A stretch of 64,000 nucleotides of DNA from Chitinophaga vietnamensis (GTDB lineage: Bacteria; Bacteroidota; Bacteroidia; Chitinophagales; Chitinophagaceae). The stretch covers positions 558,001-622,000 of the forward strand of contig NZ_CABHMS010000001.1 of assembly GCF_902167635.1 (NCBI RefSeq), read 5' to 3'. Below the pieces are notes generated by a model. That model made no database searches. It saw only the letters and a program-made list of their open reading frames with translations, and was not told the origin of the DNA. How positions within the stretch are numbered: position 1 is the first letter of the stretch; every line of letters starts with the position of its first letter. The position numbers and the translations under genes were made by a program. Below, in pieces: positions 45,840-54,442 of this stretch.

Positions 45840-46406
45840 TTAAAAAATCAGCTGTTGCAGCTGGTTTTCCCAGGTATGTGCATGCAATTCCTGATCACGT
45901 AATTTTTCGAGGTGATGCTGATTGTGATAGGCGGTGAAGTACAGCATTTCACGGACGGTAAGCTTGCCCATCAATGGATGCGGCAGGCGATAGCGGTCCA
46001 GGTCTTTCTCAGACCAGTGGCGTACTTTGGCGGCGAGCTTCACTTTTTGCGCCAGGAAACTTTGTACCAATGCAGGCCGCTGCGCGCCGTACACAACGCC
46101 CGGCAGGTAAGCCTTGGTAGACTTGGCGCCCCGCGCAAGAATAGTTTCATACTGCGCTACCAATGTGTCATACGTGCGGGAGGCGCCGTTATGCCATCCG
46201 AAATAACGCAACATTATTTTTGGAAAGCCGAGCGCGCTGCTCACCGGCCTCACTGATTTGGTGAGGTGATCCAATTGCTGGCCTGCCGACCATTTGCCAT
46301 AAGGTGAAGCAGTGAAGCGATGATCAGGTAAGGTATTTACAAACCCGATGTAGTCGTCGAATGTTTTATTGAGTAGAGATATGATCTCATGCTTGTGCAG
46401 GTACAT
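45840..46406 (-). CDS. DinB-family protein (metal-binding type)
   Basis: A 188-residue four-helix protein with the three expected histidines: one in GQQLDHLTKS (about 47) and two in FTAYHNQHHLEKL near residue 160-164. Unlike the DinB-like protein at 3735 it keeps the metal site. Members include bacillithiol-type transferases and damage-induced proteins of unknown role. Convergent with the M1 peptidase. Confidence 0.85.
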   Translation of the reverse strand: MYLHKHEIISLLNKTFDDYIGFVNTLPDHRFTASPYGKWSAGQQLDHLTKSVRPVSSALGFPKIMLRYFGWHNGASRTYDTLVAQYETILARGAKSTKAYLPGVVYGAQRPALVQSFLAQKVKLAAKVRHWSEKDLDRYRLPHPLMGKLTVREMLYFTAYHNQHHLEKLRDQELHAHTWENQLQQLIF

Positions 46407-46484
46407 AGGAATATGATTTAGCGGTTTCCGTAAAAAGATACTCCCTCAAGTTACGCCAGTTTGCTGAACCGGCCAAGGGGAGGC

Positions 46485-46694
46485 TTATTCCAATACTTCG
46501 CAGTAAAATCCCCGGGTCTTTACAAAGTCAATGATAGTTTCTTCTGCTACTTCCAGGTCGGCGATGCGGAGTACTTTGTCGCAGTCGTCGAGATCAACAT
46601 GGCAGGGACCAACAGGAAAGTGAGATGCGATCTCACGGATAACATGTTCCCTTTCCTGCTGGCTGCCGATATTGGTTTTGAAAATACCTATCAT
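46485..46694 (-). CDS. Small conserved hypothetical protein (third gene of ECF operon)
   Basis: A 69-residue protein, predicted beta-alpha-beta-beta-alpha-beta by its alternation, resembling ferredoxin-like small domains such as HMA, but without a CxxC metal motif (Cys occur singly in GPCHVDLDDCDKVLRI). It starts 11 bases after the membrane protein gene. Function unknown; a regulatory or sensor partner in the sigma-factor operon is possible. Confidence 0.65.
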   Translation of the reverse strand: MIGIFKTNIGSQQEREHVIREIASHFPVGPCHVDLDDCDKVLRIADLEVAEETIIDFVKTRGFYCEVLE

Positions 46695-46705
46695 AAATCG
46701 CGGTT

Positions 46706-47134
46706 TTATTTTTCTGAAGGCCCGGCTTCCTTTTCGCCCGGGCGGTCGTCTTCCTCGTTAAAGAAATCATAGCGCCGGCGGCGGTCGTAACGCGAGCCCC
46801 AGCATTCGCGGAGGCGTTCTTTGATCTGTTCGCGTTGTTCCGGCGTCATATCGGCCATGCGTTCGCGCAGCCTTTCTTTCCATTCACGACGCCGGCGCCA
46901 TCCGCCCCATCCGCCATGGTGGCCATGCCAGCCAAAGAGCAGTTTACCTAATATCAGCAGGCCGAGGGCTTGCCAGTAGGTGATCACCGGGCCGTGAAAA
47001 AGTTCCGGTATCAGCCAGTTCCAGAGCGACATGGTCACAAAGATCACAGCTGCAAAGAACAGCAGCCCCATGATGACCAGTCCGATTTTTTTTGCGGGGT
47101 TCATGCCGCCTCCCCTCCTGAATTCTCTTCTCAT
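46706..47134 (-). CDS. Small membrane protein of ECF sigma operon with Spy-like tail
   Basis: A 142-residue protein with two hydrophobic segments (about 17-40 and 50-67), a Gly/His/Trp-rich linker (GWHGHHGGWGGW) and a charged C-terminal helix containing MADMTPEQREQIKERL, which resembles the LTxxQ repeats of Spy/CpxP-type stress proteins. It follows the sigma factor gene after 5 bases. A role in sensing or restraining the sigma factor is plausible by position but unproven. An internal ATG at 47104 is an alternative start. Confidence 0.7.
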   Translation of the reverse strand: MRREFRRGGGMNPAKKIGLVIMGLLFFAAVIFVTMSLWNWLIPELFHGPVITYWQALGLLILGKLLFGWHGHHGGWGGWRRRREWKERLRERMADMTPEQREQIKERLRECWGSRYDRRRRYDFFNEEDDRPGEKEAGPSEK

Positions 47135-47139
47135 ATTGT

Positions 47140-47739
47140 TTAATGATTTGATCCGTTATCTAAAAATTCCTCGTACAGATCTGCCAGTCTTTCCCGCAGA
47201 TATAACACAGCATAGCGTTTCCGCGATAGCAGCGTATTTACGCTGACGCCTGTTTCTTCACTCATCTGTTTAAATGATTTTCCTTCCAGTTCATGCTGTA
47301 AGAAAACCTGTTTTTGTTCTTGCGGCAGTTCGTCGATCGCCTCCATAATGGCGTCTGATGCGAATTTGCGCATCATGGGCGTATCGGCTTCCATGGTAGT
47401 ATCTGCCAGCAGTTCGGGCAGGAACAGTACTTCTTCTCCCTCCACTTCCCGTACAAATTCTGTAAAAGGTGTCTCTTTCTTTTTGCGGAACCAGTCGGTG
47501 ATCCTGTTACGGGTAACGGCGAAAAGCCAGCCTGTAATGGAATCTATCTGGGTGCCCAGCCGCAGGTATTCTGTAAACTGGTACAGTACATCCTGCAGGA
47601 TATCCTCCGCGTCCGATGAATTGCTCACGCGTTGCCGGATAAAGTGGAGCAAGCGTTTGCGCTCCTGCTTTACCGTAGCCTGTATCCGCTCGTTTTGCTC
47701 CTGGGCCATCAGTGTATTTGTAAGGACCAACTGTTTCAT
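47140..47739 (-). CDS. ECF-family RNA polymerase sigma factor
   Basis: A 199-residue sigma-70 family protein. Region 2 is seen in SSDAEDILQDVLYQF and GWLFAVTRNRITDWFRKK; region 4 in IDELPQEQKQVFLQHELEG and GVSVNTLLSRKRYAVLYLR. Between them is an acidic linker of about 40 residues. No classical FecR-type anti-sigma follows; instead two small proteins do. It is divergent from the cation efflux gene with a 90-base shared promoter region. Confidence 0.92.
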   Translation of the reverse strand: MKQLVLTNTLMAQEQNERIQATVKQERKRLLHFIRQRVSNSSDAEDILQDVLYQFTEYLRLGTQIDSITGWLFAVTRNRITDWFRKKKETPFTEFVREVEGEEVLFLPELLADTTMEADTPMMRKFASDAIMEAIDELPQEQKQVFLQHELEGKSFKQMSEETGVSVNTLLSRKRYAVLYLRERLADLYEEFLDNGSNH

Positions 47740-47829
47740 CGTAATAAGGATGACGAAGCAGGAGGATGGATATTTTAATTATGCAGAAAAAAAATTCGTC
47801 GTTAAATTAGGAAGATAGAAAACATACTC

Positions 47830-48708
47830 ATGCACGATCATGCGCACAGCCATACGCCTGCATTACAGGGAGATACCGTGAACCGGGCCTTTATCTGGGG
47901 GATTGCCCTGAACCTTGCTTTTGTGGCCGCCGAATTTGTGGCGGGTTTCATGACCCATTCACTGGCCCTGTTATCGGATGCCGGCCACAATCTCAGTGAT
48001 GTGGCCAGTCTGGCGCTGTCGTTGCTGGCCTTCCGGCTGGCCCGTGTGAAACCTGGCCCACGTTATACCTATGGCTACCGCAAAAGTACCATTCTTATTT
48101 CCCTTCTCAATGCCATGCTGCTGATGATCGTGGTGGGCGGCATCGGCTACGAGGCTGTGCGCCGCTTTACAGCGCCGCATCCTGTGCAGGGAGGCATCAT
48201 CGCGCTGGTAGCCGGCGTCGGTATTTTGATAAACGGTATTTCGGCCTGGTTGTTCTTCAAAGACAAAGAAAAAGACCTCAATGTGAAAGGCGCCTACCTG
48301 CACCTGCTCGCAGATGCCCTGGTATCGCTGGGTACCGTAGTGGCGGGTATCGTGATCGTATATACGAAATGGTACTGGGTAGATCCGCTGATCAGCCTCG
48401 GGGTAATGGTGATCATCGTATATGGCACCTGGGACCTGCTGCGCGACAGCCTCCGGCTATCGTTGGATGGCGTGCCGCCGGGCATCAGCGTAGATGCCGT
48501 GAAAGCGGCCGCTATGGCCATTCCTGGCGTAAAAGATATCTATCATATCCACATCTGGGCCATGAGCACCACTGAAAATGCGCTCACCGCGCAGGTTATA
48601 GTAGATGCAGCACTCGATGCACCCGCTGTGGACGAGCTCAAGCACGAACTGCGTCATGAGCTGGAACACCTGGGCATCCGGCATGTAACACTGGAAACCA
48701 GCTGTTAG
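47830..48708 (+). CDS. Cation diffusion facilitator family transporter (Zn-type)
   Basis: A 292-residue inner-membrane efflux pump exchanging zinc or similar divalent metals for protons. It has a His-rich N-terminus (HDHAHSH), six transmembrane helices, the metal site HxxxD in TM2 (His53, Asp57) and HxxxD in TM5 (His158, Asp162), and a cytoplasmic C-terminal domain (HIHIWAMSTTENALTAQV). This resembles CzcD/ZitB. Its end overlaps the convergent rsmG gene by 4 bases. Confidence 0.93.
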   Translation: MHDHAHSHTPALQGDTVNRAFIWGIALNLAFVAAEFVAGFMTHSLALLSDAGHNLSDVASLALSLLAFRLARVKPGPRYTYGYRKSTILISLLNAMLLMIVVGGIGYEAVRRFTAPHPVQGGIIALVAGVGILINGISAWLFFKDKEKDLNVKGAYLHLLADALVSLGTVVAGIVIVYTKWYWVDPLISLGVMVIIVYGTWDLLRDSLRLSLDGVPPGISVDAVKAAAMAIPGVKDIYHIHIWAMSTTENALTAQVIVDAALDAPAVDELKHELRHELEHLGIRHVTLETSC

Positions 48709-49334
48709 CTTTTGGCCATCACAATAAATTTCTCTTTGAAACTTTCTTCGGGGAAGATGTCGTAAATGTCGATCAGACGGGGCTTTACGCCGCTCTCGGA
48801 TATTTCCTGCGCCAGGTCGCCGCCTTTTAAACAGATCAATCCTTTTTCAAATTGTTTGCCCGGCGTCTGTGATTTTTTCAGTACCGGTTTGCTCCAGCGC
48901 CAGAGATCTTTCAGGGGCGCTACCGCGCGTGATACCACGATATCGAACTTGCGGTTCTTGATATCTTCCACGCGGCTATGGGCCGTGGTCACGTTTTTCA
49001 GGCCGAGGGCTTCGGCTACGCCTTCCACTACTTTTATCTTTTTACCGATAGAATCTACCAGGTGAAACTTTACTTCAGGGAAAAAAATGGCCAGCGGAAC
49101 ACCGGGAAACCCGCCGCCAGTGCCCAGGTCGAGTATCTGGGTGCCTGGCGCGAAATCCGCTATGGCAGCGATGCTCAGCGAATGCAGCACATGTTTTTCG
49201 TACAGCGCGTCAATATCCTTGCGGGAAATAACGTTGATCTTTTCATTCCACTCTGTGTACAAGCCTTTCAGGGCTTCGAAATGCGACAGCTGCTCCGGTG
49301 TGAAATCGCTGAAATATTTTAAAATGATCTCCAT
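48705..49334 (-). CDS. rsmG: 16S rRNA (guanine-527-N7)-methyltransferase
   Basis: A 209-residue SAM-dependent enzyme methylating G527 of 16S rRNA. NVISRKDIDALYEKHVLHSL and the SAM-binding ILDLGTGGGFPGVPLAI motif are diagnostic; VVSRAVAPL follows. The family is linked to streptomycin sensitivity. Single gene, with the glycosyltransferase gene immediately upstream on the same strand. Confidence 0.95.
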   Translation of the reverse strand: MEIILKYFSDFTPEQLSHFEALKGLYTEWNEKINVISRKDIDALYEKHVLHSLSIAAIADFAPGTQILDLGTGGGFPGVPLAIFFPEVKFHLVDSIGKKIKVVEGVAEALGLKNVTTAHSRVEDIKNRKFDIVVSRAVAPLKDLWRWSKPVLKKSQTPGKQFEKGLICLKGGDLAQEISESGVKPRLIDIYDIFPEESFKEKFIVMAKS

Positions 49335-49367
49335 GCGGCAAAAATAGTGAATAGTCGATAAAAGCGG

Positions 49368-50504
49368 CTACCACCGGTTTTTGGAGCGGAAGAATAATGC
49401 CGGCGCCAGCGTGAGATAATACAGGAACATGAGGATATCCATCAGCCAGCTGAACTTGAACAGGTCGCTCTCATCGAGCTTGCGCATGGCGGCATAGGTG
49501 ATCACAGACTGTATCAGCACTTTAGCGCCGAAGATGCCCAGCACATACCAGAGGATAGGAGGGGGGAAGAATAAAGCGAAGATGAATGCAGGGTAGAAAA
49601 GAAAATGCGTTAAGGAGAACAGCCCCAGCACAAATTTGTGGCCGAAGCGGTAATGCTTGCCGGTAGACATGTGGCGCGTTTTCTGGCGGAACCAGCTGCT
49701 CCAGCTGCCTTTGGGCTCGGAGTAGGTGAATGCATTTTTGTTGATCACCACGCCTACATTTTTTCGTGTAGCCGCTGTGTTTACGAACAGGTCATCATCG
49801 CCGCTGGCAATATGCTGATGGCTCGTGAAGCCTTTATGACGGAAGAACAATTCCTTTTTATACGCCAGGTTGCGGCCCACGCCCATGTAAGGCATGCCGC
49901 TCATGGCAAAGCTCAGGTGTTGGAGGGCGCTGAAAAAGGTTTCGTAGCGGATCACTTTATTGAGGAAGCCCGGCTTCTTGAAATAAGCGCCGTAGCCCAG
50001 TACGATCTCTTTATTTTCGGTGAAGCCCTGGCTCATGAGGGAGAGCCAGTAGGTGCTGCCAGGCTTGCAATCGGCATCGGTGAGCAATACATAATCATAT
50101 TGTGCGCCCTTCAGGCCGATAGACAAAGGATATTTTTTCCCGGGAATGAACTTGGCTGGCTGCTTGATTTCGATGTGACGATAATGCGGATAACCCGGCT
50201 CGATGGAACGCAGGTAATACCGCGTATCATCTTCCGAATTATCATTTACAACTATCACTTCGTATTCCGGTGTAAGATGATTATGATACCGTTGCTGCAA
50301 CACGCCGGGAAGGTTGCGTTGCAGATTCAGTTCCTCGTCCTTGGCACAGATGATCACTGAAAAAAGCCCTTGCGGCGCATGATCCAGGTCGAACTTACGA
50401 CGATAGAAAGCTACCCGGGAAAAGATAAACAGGAAATATATGATCTGAATCCCCGCTACGGCAGCAAAAAAGTATAAGGCAATTTCACCCAGGTGGTCAA
50501 GCAT
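49368..50504 (-). CDS. Membrane glycosyltransferase, family 2
   Basis: A 378-residue GT-A enzyme with one N-terminal transmembrane helix (about 8-30), a catalytic domain (SVIICAKDEELNLQRNL, VVNDNSEDDT, LLTDADCKPG as the DxD site, ASGDDDLFV, and RQKTRHMSTG for the QxxRW-like element) and C-terminal membrane helices (about 290-375). Probably polymerises or transfers a sugar at the inner membrane; donor and acceptor unknown. Divergent from tgt. Confidence 0.9.
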   Translation of the reverse strand: MLDHLGEIALYFFAAVAGIQIIYFLFIFSRVAFYRRKFDLDHAPQGLFSVIICAKDEELNLQRNLPGVLQQRYHNHLTPEYEVIVVNDNSEDDTRYYLRSIEPGYPHYRHIEIKQPAKFIPGKKYPLSIGLKGAQYDYVLLTDADCKPGSTYWLSLMSQGFTENKEIVLGYGAYFKKPGFLNKVIRYETFFSALQHLSFAMSGMPYMGVGRNLAYKKELFFRHKGFTSHQHIASGDDDLFVNTAATRKNVGVVINKNAFTYSEPKGSWSSWFRQKTRHMSTGKHYRFGHKFVLGLFSLTHFLFYPAFIFALFFPPPILWYVLGIFGAKVLIQSVITYAAMRKLDESDLFKFSWLMDILMFLYYLTLAPALFFRSKNRW

Positions 50505-50550
50505 AATGCCAGCAAAAATATAATATTTTTGTTATCTATAAAAAATTTAA

Positions 50551-50650
50551 GCATTTATGAATTTGTAAATTCTAAATGCTCAAACAACAAAACATCTATA
50601 CAATCCCAAAATCCGTAAATCCCTAAATTCATAAATACCCGGTATCTTTG
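50551..50650 (+). promoter_or_regulatory. tgt upstream region: AT-rich hairpin, repeat modules and -7 box
   Basis: 50551-50579 forms a hairpin (GCATTTATGAATTT against AAATTCTAAATGC). It is followed by copies of AATCCGTAAATCCC, the module of the repeats at 2113 and 33496. A -7 box TATCTTTG lies at 50643-50650, 20 bases before the tgt start. Here the module sits between divergent rather than convergent genes. Confidence 0.5.
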
Positions 50651-50669
50651 CGGGCTGAAATGAACGCTT

Positions 50670-51800
50670 GTGAATTTTGAACTGATAACTACAGATAACG
50701 GCAGCAATGCCAGGGCAGGCAAGATCAGCACTGCTCACGGAGATATTGAAACCCCGATCTTTATGCCGGTGGGCACAGTAGGCAGCGTGAAAGCCGTTAC
50801 ACAGGAGCAGCTGCGCGAAGCCGTGCAGGCGCAGATCATCCTGGGCAATACCTATCACCTGTACCTGCGGCCCGGACTGGAAGTATTGTCCAAAGCCGGC
50901 GGGCTGCATCAGTTCAATGGCTGGGACAGGCCCATTCTTACCGACAGTGGCGGCTACCAGGTGTTTTCACTGGCGGCCAACCGCAAGATCAAGGAAGAAG
51001 GTGTAGTATTCCAGTCGCACATCGATGGCTCCCGCCATCTCTTCACTCCTGAAAATGTGATGGATATTCAACGCACCATCGGCGCCGACATCATTATGGC
51101 TTTCGATGAATGCCCGCCCTATCCTTCTGAATACCGCTATGCCCGCAAGTCGATGGACCTGACGCACCGCTGGCTCGATCGCTGCATCCAGCGCCTGAAA
51201 GATACCCAACCGGCCTACGGTCACGAACAAACGCTGTTTCCCATCGTACAAGGCAGTACCTACAAAGACCTGCGGGCAGCCTCTGCGGAATTTATTGCAT
51301 CGCGCAACTGCGCCGGCAACGCCATCGGCGGATTGAGCGTAGGAGAACCCGAACCCGATATGTATGAAATGTGCGGACTCGTATGCGATATCCTTCCGAA
51401 AGATAAGCCCCGCTACCTCATGGGCGTAGGCACTCCCTGGAACATCATCGAAAACATCGCCCTCGGCGTGGATATGTTCGATTGTGTAATGCCCACCCGC
51501 AATGGCCGCAACGGCATGCTCTTCACCTGGAACGGCGTGATCAACATCCGCAATAAAAAATGGGCGACCGATTTCACTCCCATTGATGAACGCAGCGAAT
51601 GCTTTGCCACCAGGGATTACACCAAAGCCTACCTGCGCCACCTTTTTGTGGCCGGTGAAATATTGGGCATGACATTAGCCAGTATCCACAACCTGGCCTT
51701 CTACCTGGAACTGGTGAAGGAAGCGCGCAAACAAATACTGGCAGGTACCTTTGCAAGCTGGAAGCCCGGTATCATACAACAATTGAAAACACGCCTGTAG
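50670..51800 (+). CDS. tgt: Queuine/preQ1 tRNA-guanine transglycosylase
   Basis: A 376-residue enzyme inserting preQ1 at tRNA position 34. The catalytic Asp92 (LTDSGGYQVFS) and nucleophile Asp271 (VDMFDCVMPTRNGRNG) are intact. The zinc site is not: the stretch matching CxCxxC reads SECFAT (Ser309, Cys311, Thr314), leaving one Cys, with His340 kept. The start is a GTG (GTG AAT TTT GAA), as no in-frame ATG precedes it. The promoter box is at 50643. Confidence 0.94.
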   Translation: MNFELITTDNGSNARAGKISTAHGDIETPIFMPVGTVGSVKAVTQEQLREAVQAQIILGNTYHLYLRPGLEVLSKAGGLHQFNGWDRPILTDSGGYQVFSLAANRKIKEEGVVFQSHIDGSRHLFTPENVMDIQRTIGADIIMAFDECPPYPSEYRYARKSMDLTHRWLDRCIQRLKDTQPAYGHEQTLFPIVQGSTYKDLRAASAEFIASRNCAGNAIGGLSVGEPEPDMYEMCGLVCDILPKDKPRYLMGVGTPWNIIENIALGVDMFDCVMPTRNGRNGMLFTWNGVINIRNKKWATDFTPIDERSECFATRDYTKAYLRHLFVAGEILGMTLASIHNLAFYLELVKEARKQILAGTFASWKPGIIQQLKTRL

Positions 51801-51826
51801 TCAGCACAAATAAACCAATAAACTAA

Positions 51827-51834
51827 TATCTTTG
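51827..51834 (+). promoter_or_regulatory. -7 promoter box of the LptF/LptG-like gene
   Basis: TATCTTTG matches TAnnTTTG and ends 5 bases before the ATG at 51840, implying a leaderless or nearly leaderless transcript. Confidence 0.55.
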
Positions 51835-51839
51835 GGTTC

Positions 51840-52919
51840 ATGACTAAAATAGACTGGTATATTTTACGCAAGCTGATAGGCACTTTCATCTACTCGTTGA
51901 TGATCTTCCTGCTCATCTCTGTGGTGATTGATATCACGGAGAAGGTGGACGATTTCATGAAGAATCACTTGTCGCTGCGTGAGATCGTAGTAGATTACTA
52001 CTTCGGCTTTATCCCGCATATCCTGGCTTTACTCTTCCCGCTGTTCATATTTCTTTCTGTTATATTTTTTACGTCCAAGATGGCGTACCGTTCGGAGATC
52101 ATCGCCATCCTCGCTGCCGGCGTGAGTTTCCGCCGTTTCCTGCGTCCGTACTGGTATGGCGCGCTGCTCTTCGGCGCGGTGCTGTGGCTGGCCAACTATT
52201 GGGTGGTGCCTAATGCGAACCGTATCCGCACTTCATTTGAAAACAAATACCTGCACAGCCATGATGCGCAAACATCGCAGTTCGACCGTACCACGCGCAT
52301 CGACAGTTTCACGTATGTGACCTTTGGCACTTACGATCCGAATTATATGAGCGGCAGCGGCTTTGTGCTGGAACGTGTGCAGGGCCAGCAACTGAAGATG
52401 AAGCTGAAGGCCGATCGTGTAACCTGGGATTCTGTGGCGAAGGTATGGCGGCTGGATTATGTGTCTGTCCGCCGCATGGATAGTTTGAAAGAATCCTGGA
52501 GCAGCCGTCAGGACTCGATGTTGAAGATACCGTTGGTTCCCAAAGACCTAGTAGAAGAAAAGAACCTGCAGGAGGCAATGACCACGCCGGATTTGCGCCG
52601 CTATATCAAGCGCGAAGCTATCCGCGGGGCCGAAGGCCTTAATACCTATTGGGTGGAATATTATCGCCGTACCGCTGCTGCTGCGGCAGTAGTGGTGCTA
52701 ACGCTGATTGGCGGCATCATTGCGGCCAAGAAGGTGAGAGGCGGCAGTGGCTTGCACCTGGCTCTGGGCATTGTGATCAGCGCGAGCTATATCATTGCGC
52801 TGCAATTTGCTACCGTATTTTCTGTAAAGGCCGACCTGAATCCCTTGCTGGCCGTGTGGATACCGAACTTTATTTTTGGCGGACTGGCATTTTGGTTATA
52901 CCGGCGTGCGCCGAAATGA
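51840..52919 (+). CDS. LptF/LptG-family permease
   Basis: A 359-residue inner-membrane protein of the YjgP/YjgQ family, part of the ABC exporter that extracts lipopolysaccharide. N-terminal LRKLIGTFIYSLMIFLLISVVIDITEKV, helices around residues 55-75 and 95-120, a periplasmic domain (about 125-275) and three C-terminal helices. Which of LptF or LptG it corresponds to cannot be decided. Its TGA stop is the first codon of a 64-bp hairpin arm. Confidence 0.9.
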   Translation: MTKIDWYILRKLIGTFIYSLMIFLLISVVIDITEKVDDFMKNHLSLREIVVDYYFGFIPHILALLFPLFIFLSVIFFTSKMAYRSEIIAILAAGVSFRRFLRPYWYGALLFGAVLWLANYWVVPNANRIRTSFENKYLHSHDAQTSQFDRTTRIDSFTYVTFGTYDPNYMSGSGFVLERVQGQQLKMKLKADRVTWDSVAKVWRLDYVSVRRMDSLKESWSSRQDSMLKIPLVPKDLVEEKNLQEAMTTPDLRRYIKREAIRGAEGLNTYWVEYYRRTAAAAAVVVLTLIGGIIAAKKVRGGSGLHLALGIVISASYIIALQFATVFSVKADLNPLLAVWIPNFIFGGLAFWLYRRAPK

Positions 52920-53050
52920 TTTGATAAAAATATCGATAATTACGAATTGCGAATTAAGAATTACGGCTTTATGGGGAGATTATGTGATCTCCCCATAAAG
53001 CCGTAATTCTTAATTCGCAATTCGTAATTATCGATATTTTTATCAAATCA
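52917..53050. repeat. 64-bp-arm inverted repeat spanning stop codon to stop codon
   Basis: Arms 52917-52980 and 52987-53050 are exact reverse complements over 64 bases with a 6-base loop (TATGTG). The left arm begins with the TGA stop of the permease gene; the right arm ends with the complement of the TGA stop of the oxidoreductase gene. Its AATTACGAATTGCGAATTAAGA core matches the 90-bp palindrome at 40691. Confidence 0.95.
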
Positions 53051-54412
53051 CAACGTAAATACTTTCCCTCCAACCATCACTTCCTGCGTTTGCTCATCAA
53101 ACGTGGCTTTCATGCCGGTGCGGTAGGCCGCATTTCCCATGATCAATGCGATAGAATGCGAATAGGCTGCTTCAATGGGTGCGTTGGGCTGCTTACGGTC
53201 ACGCACACACGACATCCAGTTGCGAACGTGTGCGTTCGTCAGCGCATCACCGCCGGTATTGGCGCTGGTGTTGGCTGCGGCGGCGTTGCTGAGCGTGATG
53301 CTCGGCAGCAGGTTGGCGTGCATGCCCATTTCTTTGGCTTCTCCTTCTGTAAGGCCGCCAGTGGGGCTGATCGTGTTGGTAGACATATCGATCGTACCGC
53401 CATTAGAGTAATATACTTCTTTGGTGCCGCCGGCCGAGTTATGAAAACGGCTGCTGTACATCACCTGGAAACCGCTGCTGGGGTCATTTTCCGGGCCATA
53501 GTCGAAAACGGCGGTGAGGGTATCGGCGTTTTTGCGACCATCTTTCCACATATAGATGCCACCGTTGGCTACCGCGCTGCGCGGGTGTTTCAGGCCGCTG
53601 AACCAGTGTACGGTATCGATCTGGTGCGTCATCCACTGACCAAAAATGCCGGAGGAGTAAGGCCAGAAAAGACGGAACTCCAGGTATTTACGTGGATCCC
53701 AGGTATCCTGCGGACGCCCTGCCAGAAAGCGTTTCCAGTCGGTGTCAGATTCGCGGATGCTCTTTACAAGGTCCGGTCGGCGCCAGCGTCCCGGCTGGTT
53801 TACGTTCCAGGTCATTTCCACCATGGTGATAGGGCCGAACTTGCCCTGCTGGATAAAATCGGCGGCGGCATGATAGCTCGGGCCGCTGCGGCGCTGCGTA
53901 CCTACCTGCATGATGCGGCCGGATTGCTTCACTGCTTTGAGCGCATTCCTGGCTTCTTCCATTGTTTCTGCGAAAGGCTTTTCGCTGTATACATCGCAAT
54001 TGTGTTTCACTGCCTCGATGGTATGGTAGGCATGCTGAAAATCGGCCGAGGCAATGAATACGGCATCGAGATGTTTGATCTTGTATAACTCATCGTTATT
54101 CACGCAGGCCTGTACATCGTGTCCTGTCTTCTGTTGCAGGAATGCTTTTCCTTCTTCTCTTCTGCGGTTCCAGATATCGGATACCGCTATCAGGTCGAAA
54201 TTGAGTTCCTTGTTATTGTTGAAAAAAGCCGGCATCAGCGCCTGGCGGGCGCGGTCGGAGAAGCCCACGAGGCCTACGTTTACGCGGTCGTTAGCGCCCA
54301 TGATGCGTGCATAGCTGCTGGCCGGCATGCCCATCGCGCTCAGGGTGATGCCTGCTCCTGCCAGCAGAGATTGTTGCAGGAATTCCCGCCTTGTTTTTTT
54401 TGATTCAGACAT
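53048..54412 (-). CDS. Exported Gfo/Idh/MocA-family oxidoreductase
   Basis: A 454-residue NAD(P)-dependent sugar dehydrogenase-like enzyme with a Tat-type signal (KKTRREFLQQSLLAGAG), so it is exported folded with cofactor. Rossmann motif VGLVGFSDRARQAL, the EKPFAETMEEA motif and the C-terminal domain with HQIDTVHWFSG fit the family. It is followed by a secreted sugar isomerase/epimerase-like gene in the same orientation upstream-downstream order, so the pair probably acts on a sugar in the periplasm (inference). Confidence 0.9.
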   Translation of the reverse strand: MSESKKTRREFLQQSLLAGAGITLSAMGMPASSYARIMGANDRVNVGLVGFSDRARQALMPAFFNNNKELNFDLIAVSDIWNRRREEGKAFLQQKTGHDVQACVNNDELYKIKHLDAVFIASADFQHAYHTIEAVKHNCDVYSEKPFAETMEEARNALKAVKQSGRIMQVGTQRRSGPSYHAAADFIQQGKFGPITMVEMTWNVNQPGRWRRPDLVKSIRESDTDWKRFLAGRPQDTWDPRKYLEFRLFWPYSSGIFGQWMTHQIDTVHWFSGLKHPRSAVANGGIYMWKDGRKNADTLTAVFDYGPENDPSSGFQVMYSSRFHNSAGGTKEVYYSNGGTIDMSTNTISPTGGLTEGEAKEMGMHANLLPSITLSNAAAANTSANTGGDALTNAHVRNWMSCVRDRKQPNAPIEAAYSHSIALIMGNAAYRTGMKATFDEQTQEVMVGGKVFTL

Positions 54413-54442
54413 ATGGTAAGGAGTTTTGCTGTTTTAAACAGA

